64,000 bases of DNA from the NCBI RefSeq assembly GCF_000276805.1, contig NZ_AKXQ01000003.1:186001-250000 (forward strand), given 5' to 3'. Shown here in pieces: positions 1 through 10,379 of this stretch (positions within the stretch are counted from its first letter, which is position 1; every line of letters begins with the position of its first letter). The position numbers were made by a program, and so were the translations under genes. This DNA is from Moritella dasanensis ArB 0140 (lineage in GTDB: Bacteria > Pseudomonadota > Gammaproteobacteria > Enterobacterales > Moritellaceae). The notes beneath the pieces are model-generated. The model was not told where the DNA came from, ran no database searches, and saw only the letters and a list, made by a program, of their open reading frames with translations.

Positions 1-557
1 TCCTGGGCCTGATGCTGTGCGGCGCCTTTAATGTCTCTGGTATGTTTGCGTTTTTAACTGCTTCCCCCTTTGTATATATTGAATATTTTGGCATAGATGC
101 ACAAGATTACGGTTACCTGTTTGCTTGTAATATATTGGGCATGATGGTTGTTACTTGGGTGAATGCCAAGATCGTGATGCGTTTTGGTTATCAGCAGATA
201 TTACGTGCGGGTATTATTATTAGTGCGGTCGTGTCGGTGTTATTTTGGTTGGTCAATGCTAACCTAACATTTGGCTTAATCGGCTTGGTTATGTCGACCG
301 TGGCCTATATCTCGTTAATTAGTCTCATCGGTTCGAATGTGATGACGGGCGTATTGGCTGAATTCCCACATATTTCAGGTACTGCCTCGGCATTGGCTGC
401 CACGATCCGATTCGGGTTTGGTGCTATATCCGGATTAGTGATTAGTATATTACATGATGGCACGCCGCTCCCGATGATCATGGTGATTAGCGGCTGTGGG
501 ATATTATCGTTTCTGAGTTATTTCATATTGACGGATAGAGCAAATAAGGACAGTTAA
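1..557 (+). CDS. MFS drug-resistance transporter, Bcr/CflA type (5' end cut off)
   Basis: C-terminal part of a polytopic inner-membrane protein. The reading frame is open from the first bases of the window, so the true start lies upstream and the ATG at 12 is internal. The visible 180-odd residues form about five or six hydrophobic helices, separated by short basic loops such as the one after NAKIVMRFG. The sequence resembles the second half of Bcr/CflA efflux proteins of the major facilitator superfamily, which export drugs by proton antiport. This assignment rests on overall resemblance; substrate cannot be told. Its TAA stop overlaps the ATG of cinA by one base (TAATG), so the two are probably translationally coupled. 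Confidence 0.75.
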   Translation, partial: LGLMLCGAFNVSGMFAFLTASPFVYIEYFGIDAQDYGYLFACNILGMMVVTWVNAKIVMRFGYQQILRAGIIISAVVSVLFWLVNANLTFGLIGLVMSTVAYISLISLIGSNVMTGVLAEFPHISGTASALAATIRFGFGAISGLVISILHDGTPLPMIMVISGCGILSFLSYFILTDRANKDS

Positions 558-1840
558 TGCGTATTGAATTTATTAGTACTGGCGACGAAGTATTATCAGG
601 TCAAATTGTCGATACCAATGCGGCATGGATATCACAACTTTTCTTTCATCAAGGACGCGCGTTTACCCGTCGTCATACGGTGGCAGATGATCTTGAGTCG
701 CTTATCGATATTATCACTGAAACCAGCCATCGTGCAGATGTGGTGATCGTCAATGGTGGCTTAGGGCCAACATCAGATGATCTGAGTGCTGAAGCTGCAG
801 CGAAAGCCATGGCTGTACCCTTAGCACTATCGCAAGCCTGGTACGATCATTTAGTGGCTAAATATGGCCAGTCAGACCGCACATTATCAGCGAGTAATGA
901 AAAACAAGCTTGGTTACCACAAGGTAGTGACGTTGTAGATAATCCTGTCGGCACCGCTTGTGGTTTTAGTTTTCAATTGAATCGCGCGCGTTTTTATTTT
1001 ACGCCTGGTGTACCCAGCGAATTTAAACACATGGTTTCAGCGCAAATATTACCCGATATTCAACAGCGATTTACGGCTGTTAAAGTGCCGACTTTAATTA
1101 AAATTAAAACCTTTGGTATTTCTGAAGCGGTGTTAAATGAACAGCTCTTAGCATTAAGCTTACCTGAGACGATCACCTTGGGTTTTCGTGTTGACTTTCC
1201 GTTGGTCGAAGTGAAGTTACTGTCGACAGATGCTGTTGATTTGCAGCAAGCGAGGTTAAGAGTACTGGCTAAGTTATCTCAGTTCGTGTTGTTTGAAGGC
1301 GATGAATGTTTTGCCGAATACCTACAAGCATTAATGCTTGAAAAAGGCCATACTTTGTCACTTGCCGAGTCGTGTACAGGCGGTTTGATTGCCAGTGAAT
1401 TAATTGCTGTCGCCGGTAGTTCTGGTTATCTTGATTCCAGCCATGTGACTTACAGTAATGAATCGAAAAGCCGCTTGGTTAGTGTCAATGAAACCACGTT
1501 AGCTAAGCACGGCGCTGTATCCATCGAAGTAGCAGCAGAGATGGCTGAAGGTGCGATGTTGAACGCGGGTGTTGATTTTGGTATTGCGGTGTCAGGTATT
1601 GCTGGCCCTGGTGGTGGCTGTGATGAAAAGCCCGTGGGTACAGTTGCCTTTGCGTTGGCAAGTAAAACGCATACCTACAGTCAGCTGTTATTTATCCCAC
1701 GCAAGAGTCGTCAAGGTATCCGCACTGTGGCGTTATATGTGGCGTTAGATATGCTAAGAAGAGAATTGCTAGGATTAGATTTAGCTGCAGAGTTTGGCTC
1801 AATAGAGCGTCGGTCTGACCTGAACAGTGTGAAGAGATAA
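557..1840 (+). CDS. cinA: CinA family protein: MoCF-like domain plus nicotinamide-nucleotide amidase
   Basis: A 427-residue, two-domain protein. The N-terminal half is the molybdopterin-binding-like CinA domain, with GDEVLSGQIVDTN near residue 8 and NGGLGPTSDD near residue 66. The C-terminal domain is the PncC/CinA amidase, with ESCTGG around residue 270 and VSGIAGPGGG further on. In this family the C-terminal domain deamidates nicotinamide mononucleotide in NAD salvage; the N-terminal domain is linked to ADP-ribose pyrophosphatase activity in some homologues. AAGGA lies six bases before the ATG. It is coupled to the upstream transporter gene by a one-base overlap and followed by a strong inverted repeat. 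Confidence 0.92.
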   Translation: MRIEFISTGDEVLSGQIVDTNAAWISQLFFHQGRAFTRRHTVADDLESLIDIITETSHRADVVIVNGGLGPTSDDLSAEAAAKAMAVPLALSQAWYDHLVAKYGQSDRTLSASNEKQAWLPQGSDVVDNPVGTACGFSFQLNRARFYFTPGVPSEFKHMVSAQILPDIQQRFTAVKVPTLIKIKTFGISEAVLNEQLLALSLPETITLGFRVDFPLVEVKLLSTDAVDLQQARLRVLAKLSQFVLFEGDECFAEYLQALMLEKGHTLSLAESCTGGLIASELIAVAGSSGYLDSSHVTYSNESKSRLVSVNETTLAKHGAVSIEVAAEMAEGAMLNAGVDFGIAVSGIAGPGGGCDEKPVGTVAFALASKTHTYSQLLFIPRKSRQGIRTVALYVALDMLRRELLGLDLAAEFGSIERRSDLNSVKR

Positions 1841-1879
1841 TCTGTATCGATCGTAGGTATTCGAAGCGTACTGGTAATT

Positions 1880-1917
1880 ACGTTGTGAGCGCTACACTGA
1901 TGTAGCAATCACAACGT
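1880..1917. terminator. Inverted repeat between convergent genes, probable bidirectional terminator
   Basis: Two nested arm pairs, ACGTTGTGA/TCACAACGT and GCTACA/TGTAGC, form a long hairpin with a four-base loop. It lies between the convergent ends of cinA and the coiled-coil gene. No long T-run follows, so termination strength is uncertain. Confidence 0.55.
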
Positions 1918-1938
1918 GTTCTATTCTGGCTTTGATTA

Positions 1939-2712
1939 CTACCATTTCTGTTTTGGTTGAAACAGTAAGTCTAGCTCGTTCTTCTCATCTTCTTTTTCTT
2001 GGCGGTCTTTCAAGTCATCTGAAGAGGCTTGGGTAAGCTGTTCATTGACTTCATTTAATAACGAAACCAAAGTTGTCTGTTTGCTTATAAGTATTTCATT
2101 TTTATCATTAATACTATTTAGCGTATCGATGCCTTTACGTAATAACTGCTTGCAAGAGCCAAATTGACGCGAAGCACGAGATTCATAGGCTCGTTTCAAT
2201 AAATTATCGATATTGACATTAAGCTGCATTAATTCAAGTTTACGATCTTCAATCACAAACGTTTGCGTATTCAATTTACTTTTTGCATGCTCGGCACGTA
2301 ATACGGCACGAATTTTTTTTATTTGCTGGAGTAATACAATCGCTTCACGATCGGAATTAGGAGAACGAAACATTTTTTCTTCAACTTGCCCTGGGGCTTC
2401 TCTTAACTGTGCCATTTGCGCTTTGACATTGGTTAAGCGTTGACGGACTTGCGGTAAACTAGGGTCTATTTGTAATGTCGCGGAAAGTGAGTCATGCATT
2501 CGACTATTCAATACCAGCGTCAGTACTTTACTATACGGTAATGAGGTGGCGTTCAGCAGCAGTTCTTCCGTTTCTTGAATGACTTGTCTGTGCTTGATAA
2601 TGAGTTGGCGTTTCTCGGTTTCAGCCTTACGCTTGTATTGCAGGACGATGTTATAGCCGATCACTAAAAACAACAGCACAGCAATCGCGATGACCATAAG
2701 TGTGAGCTTCAT
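1939..2712 (-). CDS. Membrane-anchored coiled-coil protein of unknown function
   Basis: A 257-residue protein with one N-terminal membrane segment (about residues 3-24, LMVIAIAVLLFLVIGYNIVL). The rest is hydrophilic, helical and rich in K, E, Q and L, with heptad-like spacing suggesting coiled coil. The tail is strongly charged (KDRQEKEDEKNELDLLF). I recognise no catalytic motif. Similar proteins are sometimes labelled DNA-repair ATPase, but no Walker A motif is visible, so that label is not supported here. It lies 55 bases downstream of a histidine kinase gene on the same strand, so the two are probably co-transcribed; a signalling or envelope role is only inference. Confidence 0.65.
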   Translation of the reverse strand: MKLTLMVIAIAVLLFLVIGYNIVLQYKRKAETEKRQLIIKHRQVIQETEELLLNATSLPYSKVLTLVLNSRMHDSLSATLQIDPSLPQVRQRLTNVKAQMAQLREAPGQVEEKMFRSPNSDREAIVLLQQIKKIRAVLRAEHAKSKLNTQTFVIEDRKLELMQLNVNIDNLLKRAYESRASRQFGSCKQLLRKGIDTLNSINDKNEILISKQTTLVSLLNEVNEQLTQASSDDLKDRQEKEDEKNELDLLFQPKQKW

Positions 2713-2767
2713 TGTATAATAAACCTAAGTTTGCTGCGGTACTAAGATGTTACTATAAATACCTTAG

Positions 2768-3526
2768 TTAAGGTAGTGTTAAGGTAAAGATACCACCGCC
2801 TAGTTTTCCGCCATTTCGCAAAGATATAACCCCTGTTTTAGCTTTGACCACATGTGCATTAGCAATTAATCGCGCAAAATATAAGCCTAATCCAGTACGC
2901 CCTTGCTTACTGCTTAGCTCGGCCATTGAGTTGTGCTGCGCTTGTAACATGCTATCAGGGTAGCCGTCACCGTTGTCGGCTATTTCGATGACCAACTGTT
3001 TGTTAACGAGGTTCGCCGTGACGAGGATCTTACCTTTACTATAGCGTAGCGCATTGATAAAGACGTCGGATAATAAGTAGCTAATCAAATTGTGATCACA
3101 GTACCAAGCAAGGTCAGGGTCAATATTAACATTGATTTCGATGTTATTACTGTCACTGTACATTTGGTTTTTAATACAAAACTCAGTGAAGTAATCAGCA
3201 ATGAAACACTCTGCAATGTTGATTGGTAGCTGATCTTTTTCATCTCGGTAAAGCGATAAAACTTGGATTAGACTGCTATTAAGACGCAGTACCTCATAGT
3301 GTAAATCAGCCAGTTTAGCAGCCTGTTTATTCTTGTCCGGCGCGGTATTTATATCCGCAGACATGGACTCGATCGATTGCAGTAACAAGCATAATGAGTT
3401 TTTCATGTCGTGCACTGCCGATGTCAGAATCAACGCATAATCCACTGTGTCTTTCGTTGGTTTAATGTTATCGTCTAATGGTGTTATCATATCTTTAACT
3501 AGCATAAAAGTAATGATCCCTAGCAT
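2768..3526 (-). CDS. Soluble sensor histidine kinase without its own response regulator
   Basis: A 252-residue protein with the core of a two-component kinase. It has an H-box (AVHDMKNSL, His near residue 39), an N-box (YLLSDVFINALRYSKG), a G1 box (IADNGDGYPDS) and a G2 box (GRTGLGLYFARLI). There is no transmembrane segment and no recognisable sensor domain, so it is probably cytoplasmic and takes its signal from a partner, perhaps the membrane protein encoded just downstream. No response regulator lies nearby, making it an orphan kinase. A second ATG at 3505 is an equally possible start, because neither has a clear ribosome-binding site. It is transcribed divergently from cysB. Confidence 0.8.
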   Translation of the reverse strand: MLGIITFMLVKDMITPLDDNIKPTKDTVDYALILTSAVHDMKNSLCLLLQSIESMSADINTAPDKNKQAAKLADLHYEVLRLNSSLIQVLSLYRDEKDQLPINIAECFIADYFTEFCIKNQMYSDSNNIEINVNIDPDLAWYCDHNLISYLLSDVFINALRYSKGKILVTANLVNKQLVIEIADNGDGYPDSMLQAQHNSMAELSSKQGRTGLGLYFARLIANAHVVKAKTGVISLRNGGKLGGGIFTLTLP

Positions 3527-3597
3527 ATCTTATTAGCAAGAAATAACAGTATTCTGCTCTGGTTTTGTTAGAATACAATTAATTATTTGGAATATAG

Positions 3598-4584
<987 letters not shown>

Positions 4585-4597
4585 CGAGATAGTATGA

Positions 4598-4633
4598 CTC
4601 GGCTAATTATTTGTGTTTAGCCGAGCGTTTTTT
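4598..4633 (+). terminator. Rho-independent terminator of cysB
   Basis: Nine-base stem CTCGGCTAA/TTAGCCGAG with a ten-base loop, followed by CG and six T. The right arm overlaps the stop codon and last bases of the convergent acyltransferase gene, so termination and the 3' coding end share sequence. Confidence 0.85.
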
Positions 4634-6236
4634 CAGCTTGTCTTTTCTCTTTTCCCATTCTTTTCTTATCGTTTTTCTTCGCCACCGCTTCGACTTTATT
4701 TGATGCTATAGCCGTAGATGTTGCTGTCGTTGTATCCAATGTCACCGTTGAACAAGCATTATCGTTAATGACATCAATCAATTCATGCATACTATTTGAT
4801 AATGCATCATCGTGGCCAAGTCGTGCTATTTGTTCACTGACAATATCAATCGCACTGGTCATCACCACTTGTTCTAACTCGGTAAATGCATCTTCGATGT
4901 AACTTGATATTTTCGTCAGGTCGGGTAGATTTGTGCGACATGCAATTAAACCGACATTGAGATGTTCCATATAACTGTACAAGGTTATATTCAGTGACAT
5001 TCCCGGTGGTAGTGCTGATAACGGGAAGCATTCCTGCATTTTCGCACCCATCATATACATAGGTTTACGTGGGCCGGGAACATTTGAGATAAGCACATTA
5101 CCGACAGGCGGTAATATGGTGTCGAGATTCAGTAATTCACTGATCACCGCCAAACCTTGACTGGCGAGCGTATAGCTTGTTAATGCTTCATCAGATAACA
5201 ATCTGGCTTCTTGTTTTAATTTGTCACAAGCGTCTTTGATGGCCATTAGACGCGTTAGTGGTGAGGCGTCACTATGGGCTAATTCCACCATCGTAATGGC
5301 GATACGATTATTCGATGTTGTGTCGCTGGGATCGCGCAGGCTTACTGGGATTTGGGCTGTGAGCGGTTGTTTAAGTTTAAAATTTAAATCCGCTAAATAA
5401 CGGTGTAATGCGATGTCACAAATACAGACCACGACATCGTTTACCGTTGTCCCAGCTATTTTACCTATGTTCTTTACACGAGCGAGCGGTAACAGGCTTG
5501 TTGCCGCTCGGCGCGCACGTTTTGGACTCACTGAAAATGGTGTTTTGGGCGCTGTAAACGGGGTCGGGATATTGGCTTTGTAGACCTTCGCGCCTTGTAA
5601 TAACAACTTAGAACCCAATCCAATAATCGAGGGTATTGCCCGTACTTGCTTGGTTAATATTGCCCCATTTTGTTTTAATGCTTTAACCAAACTGGTTTTG
5701 ACTTCGGTATCAGGCTGTTTACTCTCAAAACCTGTTTGACTCCAAAATGCTTGCAATGCGCCATCAGCTTGTGGGGATAAATAACTAAGGATAATACGGT
5801 TGGCTTTGACACCGTCAGTAAAGGCATGGTGCAATTTTAGATAGATGGAGAATTGATTGTTCGCTAGTCCTGAAATTAAATGCATTTCCCAGAGTGGGCG
5901 ACTACGGTCCATCAGGTTAGAGTGGGAGTGCTCTATGTATTCAATAAGTTGCTCCCGCGTACCAGGCTGGGGTAAGCGAATGCGGCGCACGTGATAATCA
6001 AGCTCAACGTTATGATCTTCTTGCCAGTGCATCATACCCGAGTAAGCGGTGTGTAATGTGTAATTAAATGGTTTTTCTACTTTCGTACATGCCATCAGTT
6101 GTTGATACAGATCTTCACCATAATCGCCTTGATAGTCATTTGGAATATCAAAAATTTGCATTGCTGCTACATGGTTTGGGCGTGATACCGTTTCGCAATA
6201 CAGGAATCCCATATCGGGTAGAGTGAGCGCTTTCAT
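4617..6236 (-). CDS. Wax ester synthase / diacylglycerol acyltransferase (WS/DGAT family)
   Basis: A 539-residue enzyme of the bacterial WS/DGAT family. The catalytic HHxxxDG motif is HHAFTDG at residues 136-142. The PLW motif (SRPLWEMHLI) precedes it, and the C-terminal-domain motifs NDVVVCICD and LISNVPGP are present. Family members transfer fatty acyl groups from acyl-CoA to long-chain alcohols or diacylglycerol, making wax esters or triacylglycerol as storage lipid. The protein is longer than usual (roughly 450-480) because of a tail of about 60 residues rich in T, S, A and then K (KKNDKKRMGKEKRQAEK), probably disordered. AGGG sits eight bases before the ATG. It is monocistronic, with no fatty acyl reductase beside it. 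Confidence 0.9.
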   Translation of the reverse strand: MKALTLPDMGFLYCETVSRPNHVAAMQIFDIPNDYQGDYGEDLYQQLMACTKVEKPFNYTLHTAYSGMMHWQEDHNVELDYHVRRIRLPQPGTREQLIEYIEHSHSNLMDRSRPLWEMHLISGLANNQFSIYLKLHHAFTDGVKANRIILSYLSPQADGALQAFWSQTGFESKQPDTEVKTSLVKALKQNGAILTKQVRAIPSIIGLGSKLLLQGAKVYKANIPTPFTAPKTPFSVSPKRARRAATSLLPLARVKNIGKIAGTTVNDVVVCICDIALHRYLADLNFKLKQPLTAQIPVSLRDPSDTTSNNRIAITMVELAHSDASPLTRLMAIKDACDKLKQEARLLSDEALTSYTLASQGLAVISELLNLDTILPPVGNVLISNVPGPRKPMYMMGAKMQECFPLSALPPGMSLNITLYSYMEHLNVGLIACRTNLPDLTKISSYIEDAFTELEQVVMTSAIDIVSEQIARLGHDDALSNSMHELIDVINDNACSTVTLDTTTATSTAIASNKVEAVAKKNDKKRMGKEKRQAEKTLG

Positions 6237-6530
6237 GAAAATTTCCCTAATGTTGGCAGAGCGGACAGCTGGTTACGTCGTGCGATAAAATAGAATAAGT
6301 GACCTAATGCTGGAGTAGAGAGTAGTTAAGCTGCAAAGTCATTAGAGCCAAGGCTAATCACTGCTATTTACACCTAAAAGTATGAGGCTTTTTCTCAGGG
6401 GTTACTGCATGTTGAGATAAATCCGTAATCAAAGGTGTGAGGACCGGTTAATACCTGTTAGTGGTTAGTTTGAGGTAGTGTATTTGAAGATAAGACAAGG
6501 TCGGGGAGTTGAAGATGAGTCGGGCGCATT
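6237..6530. other. Non-coding spacer upstream of the WS/DGAT gene
   Basis: No open frame with a credible start is visible on either strand. As the WS/DGAT gene is read leftward from 6236, its promoter must lie here. I see no clear sigma-70 hexamer pair to single out. The right end passes into the tandem repeats and the sdaA terminator. Confidence 0.5.
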
Positions 6531-6588
6531 ACTATGGATATAAACTATGGATATAAAAACTATGGATATAAAAACTACGGATATAAAA
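6531..6588. repeat. Four tandem copies of a 13-15 bp repeat
   Basis: Units at 6531-6543, 6544-6558, 6559-6573 and 6574-6588, each a version of ACTATGGATATAAAA. The first is two bases shorter and the fourth reads ACTACGG. The array abuts the sdaA terminator. It looks like a slippage-type minisatellite rather than a protein-binding array. Confidence 0.9.
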
Positions 6589-6623
6589 AAGCCAGAATTG
6601 TGACGATCACATTCTGGCTTTTA
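6589..6623 (-). terminator. Terminator of sdaA (bidirectional)
   Basis: Ten-base perfect stem AAGCCAGAAT/ATTCTGGCTT around a twelve-base loop that can itself pair (GTGA/TCAC). On the reverse strand the stem is followed by TTTTTTAT; on the forward strand by TTATT. Confidence 0.85.
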
Positions 6624-6667
6624 TTCGCTCTGAACCTAAATAATGTTAGTTATTTAGGTGAGACATA

Positions 6668-8059
6668 TTAAGTACAAGTGTGGGCTTTTTTGATATCGCC
6701 AACATTTAGTACTTTAATTGCTAAACCACCCTGTGATGTTTCACGGTATTTAGCATTCATGTCTTTACCAGTCTCGTACATTGTTTCGATAACTTTATCT
6801 AACGATACACAAGGTTCACTGGTACGGCGCATTGCCATACGTGAAGCATTGATTGCTTTTACTGCTGCAATCGCGTTACGTTCGATACAAGGTACTTGTA
6901 CTTGGCCGCCAACAGGGTCGCAAGTTAGACCTAAGTTATGTTCCATGCCGATCTCAGCTGCTTGACAAACTTGTGATGCGCTTGCACCCATCAGTTCTGC
7001 AAGGCCTGCTGCTGCCATTGAACATGACACGCCTACTTCGCCTTGACAACCTACTTCCGCGCCTGAAATAGATGCGTTAGTTTTGTATAGGATGCCAATA
7101 GCACCTGATGCGAGGAAGAATTTAGTGTATTCATCGCGAGTTAATGGGCGGATAAACTTGTCGTAGTAAGCTAATACAGCTGGGATGATACCCGCAGCGC
7201 CGTTTGTTGGTGCTGTTACGACACGGCCACCGGCTGCATTTTCTTCACTCACTGCAAGTGCAAACATATTAACCCAGTCAATGATATTCATTGGATCTGT
7301 GTTAAAACCATCGCTTGCTTCTAGTTGACGTTTAAGTGCTGCTGCACGACGCGGCACGCGTAATGGACCAGCTAATAAACCTTCAGTTTTAGAACCACGT
7401 TCAATTGCTGCCAACATCGTTGTCCAGATAATTGAGAACTGGTGATGTGTTTCTTGCTCAGTGCGGAATGATTTTTCATTCTCAGCCATAAGTGCACTGA
7501 TCGATAAAGCGTTAGCTTGGCAGTGTTCAACCAGTTTTGCTGCGCTGTTAAATGGGTATTTAACGTCAGCTGTTTCACCTTGTGTTAGACCGAAGTTTTC
7601 TTCGTCAACGATGAAACCACCACCAGTAGAGTAGTATGTTTTTGTAAACGATACTTCACCATCGATGTAAGCGTGAATTTTCAAACCATTTTCGTGTAGT
7701 GCAAGCGGCTCATCAATAAAATTCATAGCTGAAGGGGGAAAATCAACAGTATGACAGTGTAGACCGATTGGTAAACGACGTGTTTGTTCAACACGGTGAA
7801 TAAACTCTGGGATTGCATCAATATCAACAGTTTCAGGTGAATTACCTGCTAAACCCATTAAGATAGCAATATCAGTGTGGTGACCTTTACCAGTCAACGA
7901 TAATGAACCATGCACATCCACTGTGATTTGAGTGACTTCGCGGATCTTCCCTGTCGCTCGTAGGTCGTCGATAAATTGTTTAGCAGCTTTCATTGGACCA
8001 ACAGTATGAGAACTTGATGGACCAATACCAACTTTGTAGATATCGAATACACTGATCAT
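6668..8059 (-). CDS. sdaA: L-serine ammonia-lyase (L-serine dehydratase), iron-sulfur type
   Basis: A 463-residue single-chain enzyme converting L-serine to pyruvate and ammonia. The N-terminal beta domain begins with [15 protein letters not shown]. Three cysteines of the [4Fe-4S] cluster are found at 338 (VGCQGE), 380 (TCDPVGG) and 391 (PCIERN), with the same 42- and 11-residue spacings as E. coli LSD1. It is close in length to SdaA/SdaB (about 455); the sequence alone does not separate the paralogues, so the symbol is the generic one. GAGGA precedes the ATG. It is monocistronic, with its own terminator. Serine deamination feeds pyruvate to central metabolism. Confidence 0.93.
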   Translation of the reverse strand: MISVFDIYKVGIGPSSSHTVGPMKAAKQFIDDLRATGKIREVTQITVDVHGSLSLTGKGHHTDIAILMGLAGNSPETVDIDAIPEFIHRVEQTRRLPIGLHCHTVDFPPSAMNFIDEPLALHENGLKIHAYIDGEVSFTKTYYSTGGGFIVDEENFGLTQGETADVKYPFNSAAKLVEHCQANALSISALMAENEKSFRTEQETHHQFSIIWTTMLAAIERGSKTEGLLAGPLRVPRRAAALKRQLEASDGFNTDPMNIIDWVNMFALAVSEENAAGGRVVTAPTNGAAGIIPAVLAYYDKFIRPLTRDEYTKFFLASGAIGILYKTNASISGAEVGCQGEVGVSCSMAAAGLAELMGASASQVCQAAEIGMEHNLGLTCDPVGGQVQVPCIERNAIAAVKAINASRMAMRRTSEPCVSLDKVIETMYETGKDMNAKYRETSQGGLAIKVLNVGDIKKAHTCT

Positions 8060-8420
8060 AGTAATTCCTCAGCAGATGCTTAAGTTATATAAGCTTAAAT
8101 AATTAGCGCGCTAACAGTTTCTTGCTAGGCAGAATAATGGAGGATTAAACTTTTTTTTAATCTCTCAAATTTTATGTCGCTATAATAGCGATTTAATTCG
8201 AAAAAACAACTGTCAATATAGCAGGCAACACTGTTATTTAGAGATTGATCCCATATAACAATTTATTATGTTTAAAAAATGCAGTGTAAAGCTTTGTTTG
8301 TTTTATATGAGGAAGAACTTTTAATTACCAAGGTCATAAACGCGTGTATTTTTGGCGGGTATTTACACGTGACTATTACCTTTAATAATTAATGGTTTAG
8401 GCAGGAGTGGCGGTTGTTTG
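8060..8420. other. AT-rich regulatory spacer upstream of sdaA, with a perfect inverted repeat
   Basis: No gene seen. Since sdaA is read leftward, this is its promoter region. It contains a perfect inverted repeat TCGCTAT-A-ATAGCGA at 8177-8191, about 120 bases before the sdaA start. On the sdaA strand the repeat carries the -10-like hexamer TATTAT, so it could be an operator over the promoter. An imperfect hairpin near 8341-8372 (CGCGTGTA with TACACGTG) could end ctaB transcription but lacks a T-run. Confidence 0.5.
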
Positions 8421-9317
8421 TTAATAGTGAATAATCCAGTGGTCGACTAACAACAATATAAATAACACCATTAAATGTATGATCGAGAATTTAAATGTTT
8501 GGAAAGCAGTTTTTCGGGTGGGTTTGAATTTTAAGCGATAAGCGTAATAAATGAAGCTCAGCCCTAAGACGGTTGAACCAGCCAAATAGAGTAAGCCACT
8601 GAGTTGAGTCAGCCAAGGTAACCAAGTGACAGGTAATAGCAGTAACGTGTATAGCAATATCAGGGTTTTAGTATATTCCGCACCATGGGTCACAGGTAAC
8701 ATCGGGATCTTGGCTTTGGCGTATTCTTTTTCTCGATGGATCGCCAGCGCCCAAAAGTGGGGGGGCGTCCAGATGAAAATAATCATTACAAGCAGTAACG
8801 CTTGTCCGGTGACCTCGCCAGTCATTGCTGTCCAACCCAGTAGTGGAGGGGTCGCGCCTGCAAGTCCACCGATGGCAATATTTTGTGGTGTTGCCCGTTT
8901 CAAGTACATGGTGTAAATCACCGCATACCCAATCAAACTGGCGAAGGTTAACCAAGCCGTTAACGCATTAACAAAAACAAACAACGTCGCCATACCGATG
9001 ATGGCCATGCCTGTGGCAAAGACCAATGCTTTTGCTGTGCTAATGGTATTTTGCACGAGGGGCCGCTGGTGGGTTCGGGTCATGATGGCATCAATACGTT
9101 GGTCGAGAATGTGGTTGTAGGCCGCTGCGGCTGCTGACAGTAGTCCAATACCAATTAATGCTGGCACCAATAAACTCAGTGGCGGTAGCGTAGGGAGTGC
9201 CAGCACCATACCGACCAATGCAGTGAGCAGTAACAACGCCACGACTTTAGGTTTGGTTAGTTGATAGTAGGCGCGCCAGTTAGGGGTAAGCGTTAATATG
9301 ATAGATTGCGTATTCAT
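8421..9317 (-). CDS. ctaB: Protoheme IX farnesyltransferase (heme O synthase)
   Basis: A UbiA-family polytopic membrane prenyltransferase (298 residues from the chosen start). It adds a farnesyl chain to heme B to give heme O, the precursor of heme A in aa3 oxidase. The prenyl-diphosphate/Mg site is visible as [20 protein letters not shown], followed by several hydrophobic helices. The ATG at 9317 overlaps the ctaA stop (ATGA) and has AGAGG five bases upstream, making it preferable to the ATG at 9350. Also known as cyoE; here the neighbours are all cytochrome c oxidase genes, so the ctaB name fits better. It is the last gene of the cluster. Confidence 0.93.
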   Translation of the reverse strand: MNTQSIILTLTPNWRAYYQLTKPKVVALLLLTALVGMVLALPTLPPLSLLVPALIGIGLLSAAAAAYNHILDQRIDAIMTRTHQRPLVQNTISTAKALVFATGMAIIGMATLFVFVNALTAWLTFASLIGYAVIYTMYLKRATPQNIAIGGLAGATPPLLGWTAMTGEVTGQALLLVMIIFIWTPPHFWALAIHREKEYAKAKIPMLPVTHGAEYTKTLILLYTLLLLPVTWLPWLTQLSGLLYLAGSTVLGLSFIYYAYRLKFKPTRKTAFQTFKFSIIHLMVLFILLLVDHWIIHY

Positions 9318-10360
9318 AACACCTCTTGCAATTGTTGTTGGTTGAACCAAAGTAGGGTGACTAAGGTTATCAGTAAGATCGCCGCGACTAGGTTGTGCGC
9401 CACTGCGATACCCAGCGGTAGTTGGAATAAAACATTAGCGATACCTAAGCTGACTTGTAAGCAAAGAATCACAAGTAGGGCTTTGGCAATAAAGCGTATC
9501 TTTCTTTCTGGTTGATACTTGAGTAATTGATAGGCAGTGAGTAGCAGATAAACGATAGTCACTCCAGCCCAGATACGGTGCGTGATATGGATATTCATTC
9601 TGGCGATAGTATCTCGCACACCATACTGGTAGGTGTCAGCAACAGGGCTGAGACTAAATACATCATTGAGATTAAAACGGCTTAACCAGTCACCATTACA
9701 AATCGGAAATTCAGTGCAGACAATGGCGGCGTAATTTGAACTTGTCCAACCGCCCAGTGCAATTTGGATAATGACGACTGCCAGCGCAATACTGCAATAT
9801 AATTGAATGCGGGTTAATCGTTGTCTATGGGTGGGCAATATTCGATCACTGTGGCGTAAATCATTTAAAGGTTGGGTTAATAGGTTCGGTGTCATTGGCG
9901 GTTGAGATAACCGCAATCGAAATAATACCAGCAGGGATAAAATACTAAAGCCACCCAATAAATGCCCCATGACAATGATGGGCTGTAAATTCATGGTGAC
10001 TGTCCACATCCCTAACGCGGCTTGAAATAACACCAGTAGCGTGAGCCCTGTTGCCAATCCAAGTTGCTGTCGCTTTTTACCACTGACGATGAAAATAATC
10101 AGGATAAGCAGGCCTAACAGCCCAGCAATATAGCGGTGGATCATTTCATTCCAGGCTTTTTCTGGCAGTAAAGGTTGATCGGGATAAGCGCGTTGCGCAG
10201 AGGCGATATCTTGTGCGTTGGCCGGCACAGTATTAAAGCCATAGCAACCGGGCCAGTCAGGGCAACCGAGTCCGGCATCGGTTAAACGCGTATAAGCACC
10301 AAGAACAATGACGACAAAAGCTAATAAAATCGTCAGGTTGAGCAGTTTTGACATAGACAA
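9314..10360 (-). CDS. ctaA: Heme A synthase (COX15/CtaA)
   Basis: A 348-residue polytopic membrane protein that oxidises the C8 methyl of heme O to the formyl group of heme A. It begins with a helix and the family signature [21 protein letters not shown]. The heme-ligating histidines lie in helices such as [16 protein letters not shown] and [10 protein letters not shown] in the first half and THRIWAGV and [10 protein letters not shown] in the second, matching the internal duplication of the family. The cysteine pair near [12 protein letters not shown] matches the disulfide-bearing loop. AAGGA precedes the start. It overlaps ctaB by four bases, so the two heme-modifying enzymes are made together. 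Confidence 0.94.
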   Translation of the reverse strand: MSMSKLLNLTILLAFVVIVLGAYTRLTDAGLGCPDWPGCYGFNTVPANAQDIASAQRAYPDQPLLPEKAWNEMIHRYIAGLLGLLILIIFIVSGKKRQQLGLATGLTLLVLFQAALGMWTVTMNLQPIIVMGHLLGGFSILSLLVLFRLRLSQPPMTPNLLTQPLNDLRHSDRILPTHRQRLTRIQLYCSIALAVVIIQIALGGWTSSNYAAIVCTEFPICNGDWLSRFNLNDVFSLSPVADTYQYGVRDTIARMNIHITHRIWAGVTIVYLLLTAYQLLKYQPERKIRFIAKALLVILCLQVSLGIANVLFQLPLGIAVAHNLVAAILLITLVTLLWFNQQQLQEVL

Positions 10361-10379
10361 TCCTTGTTTATTGCATTAC

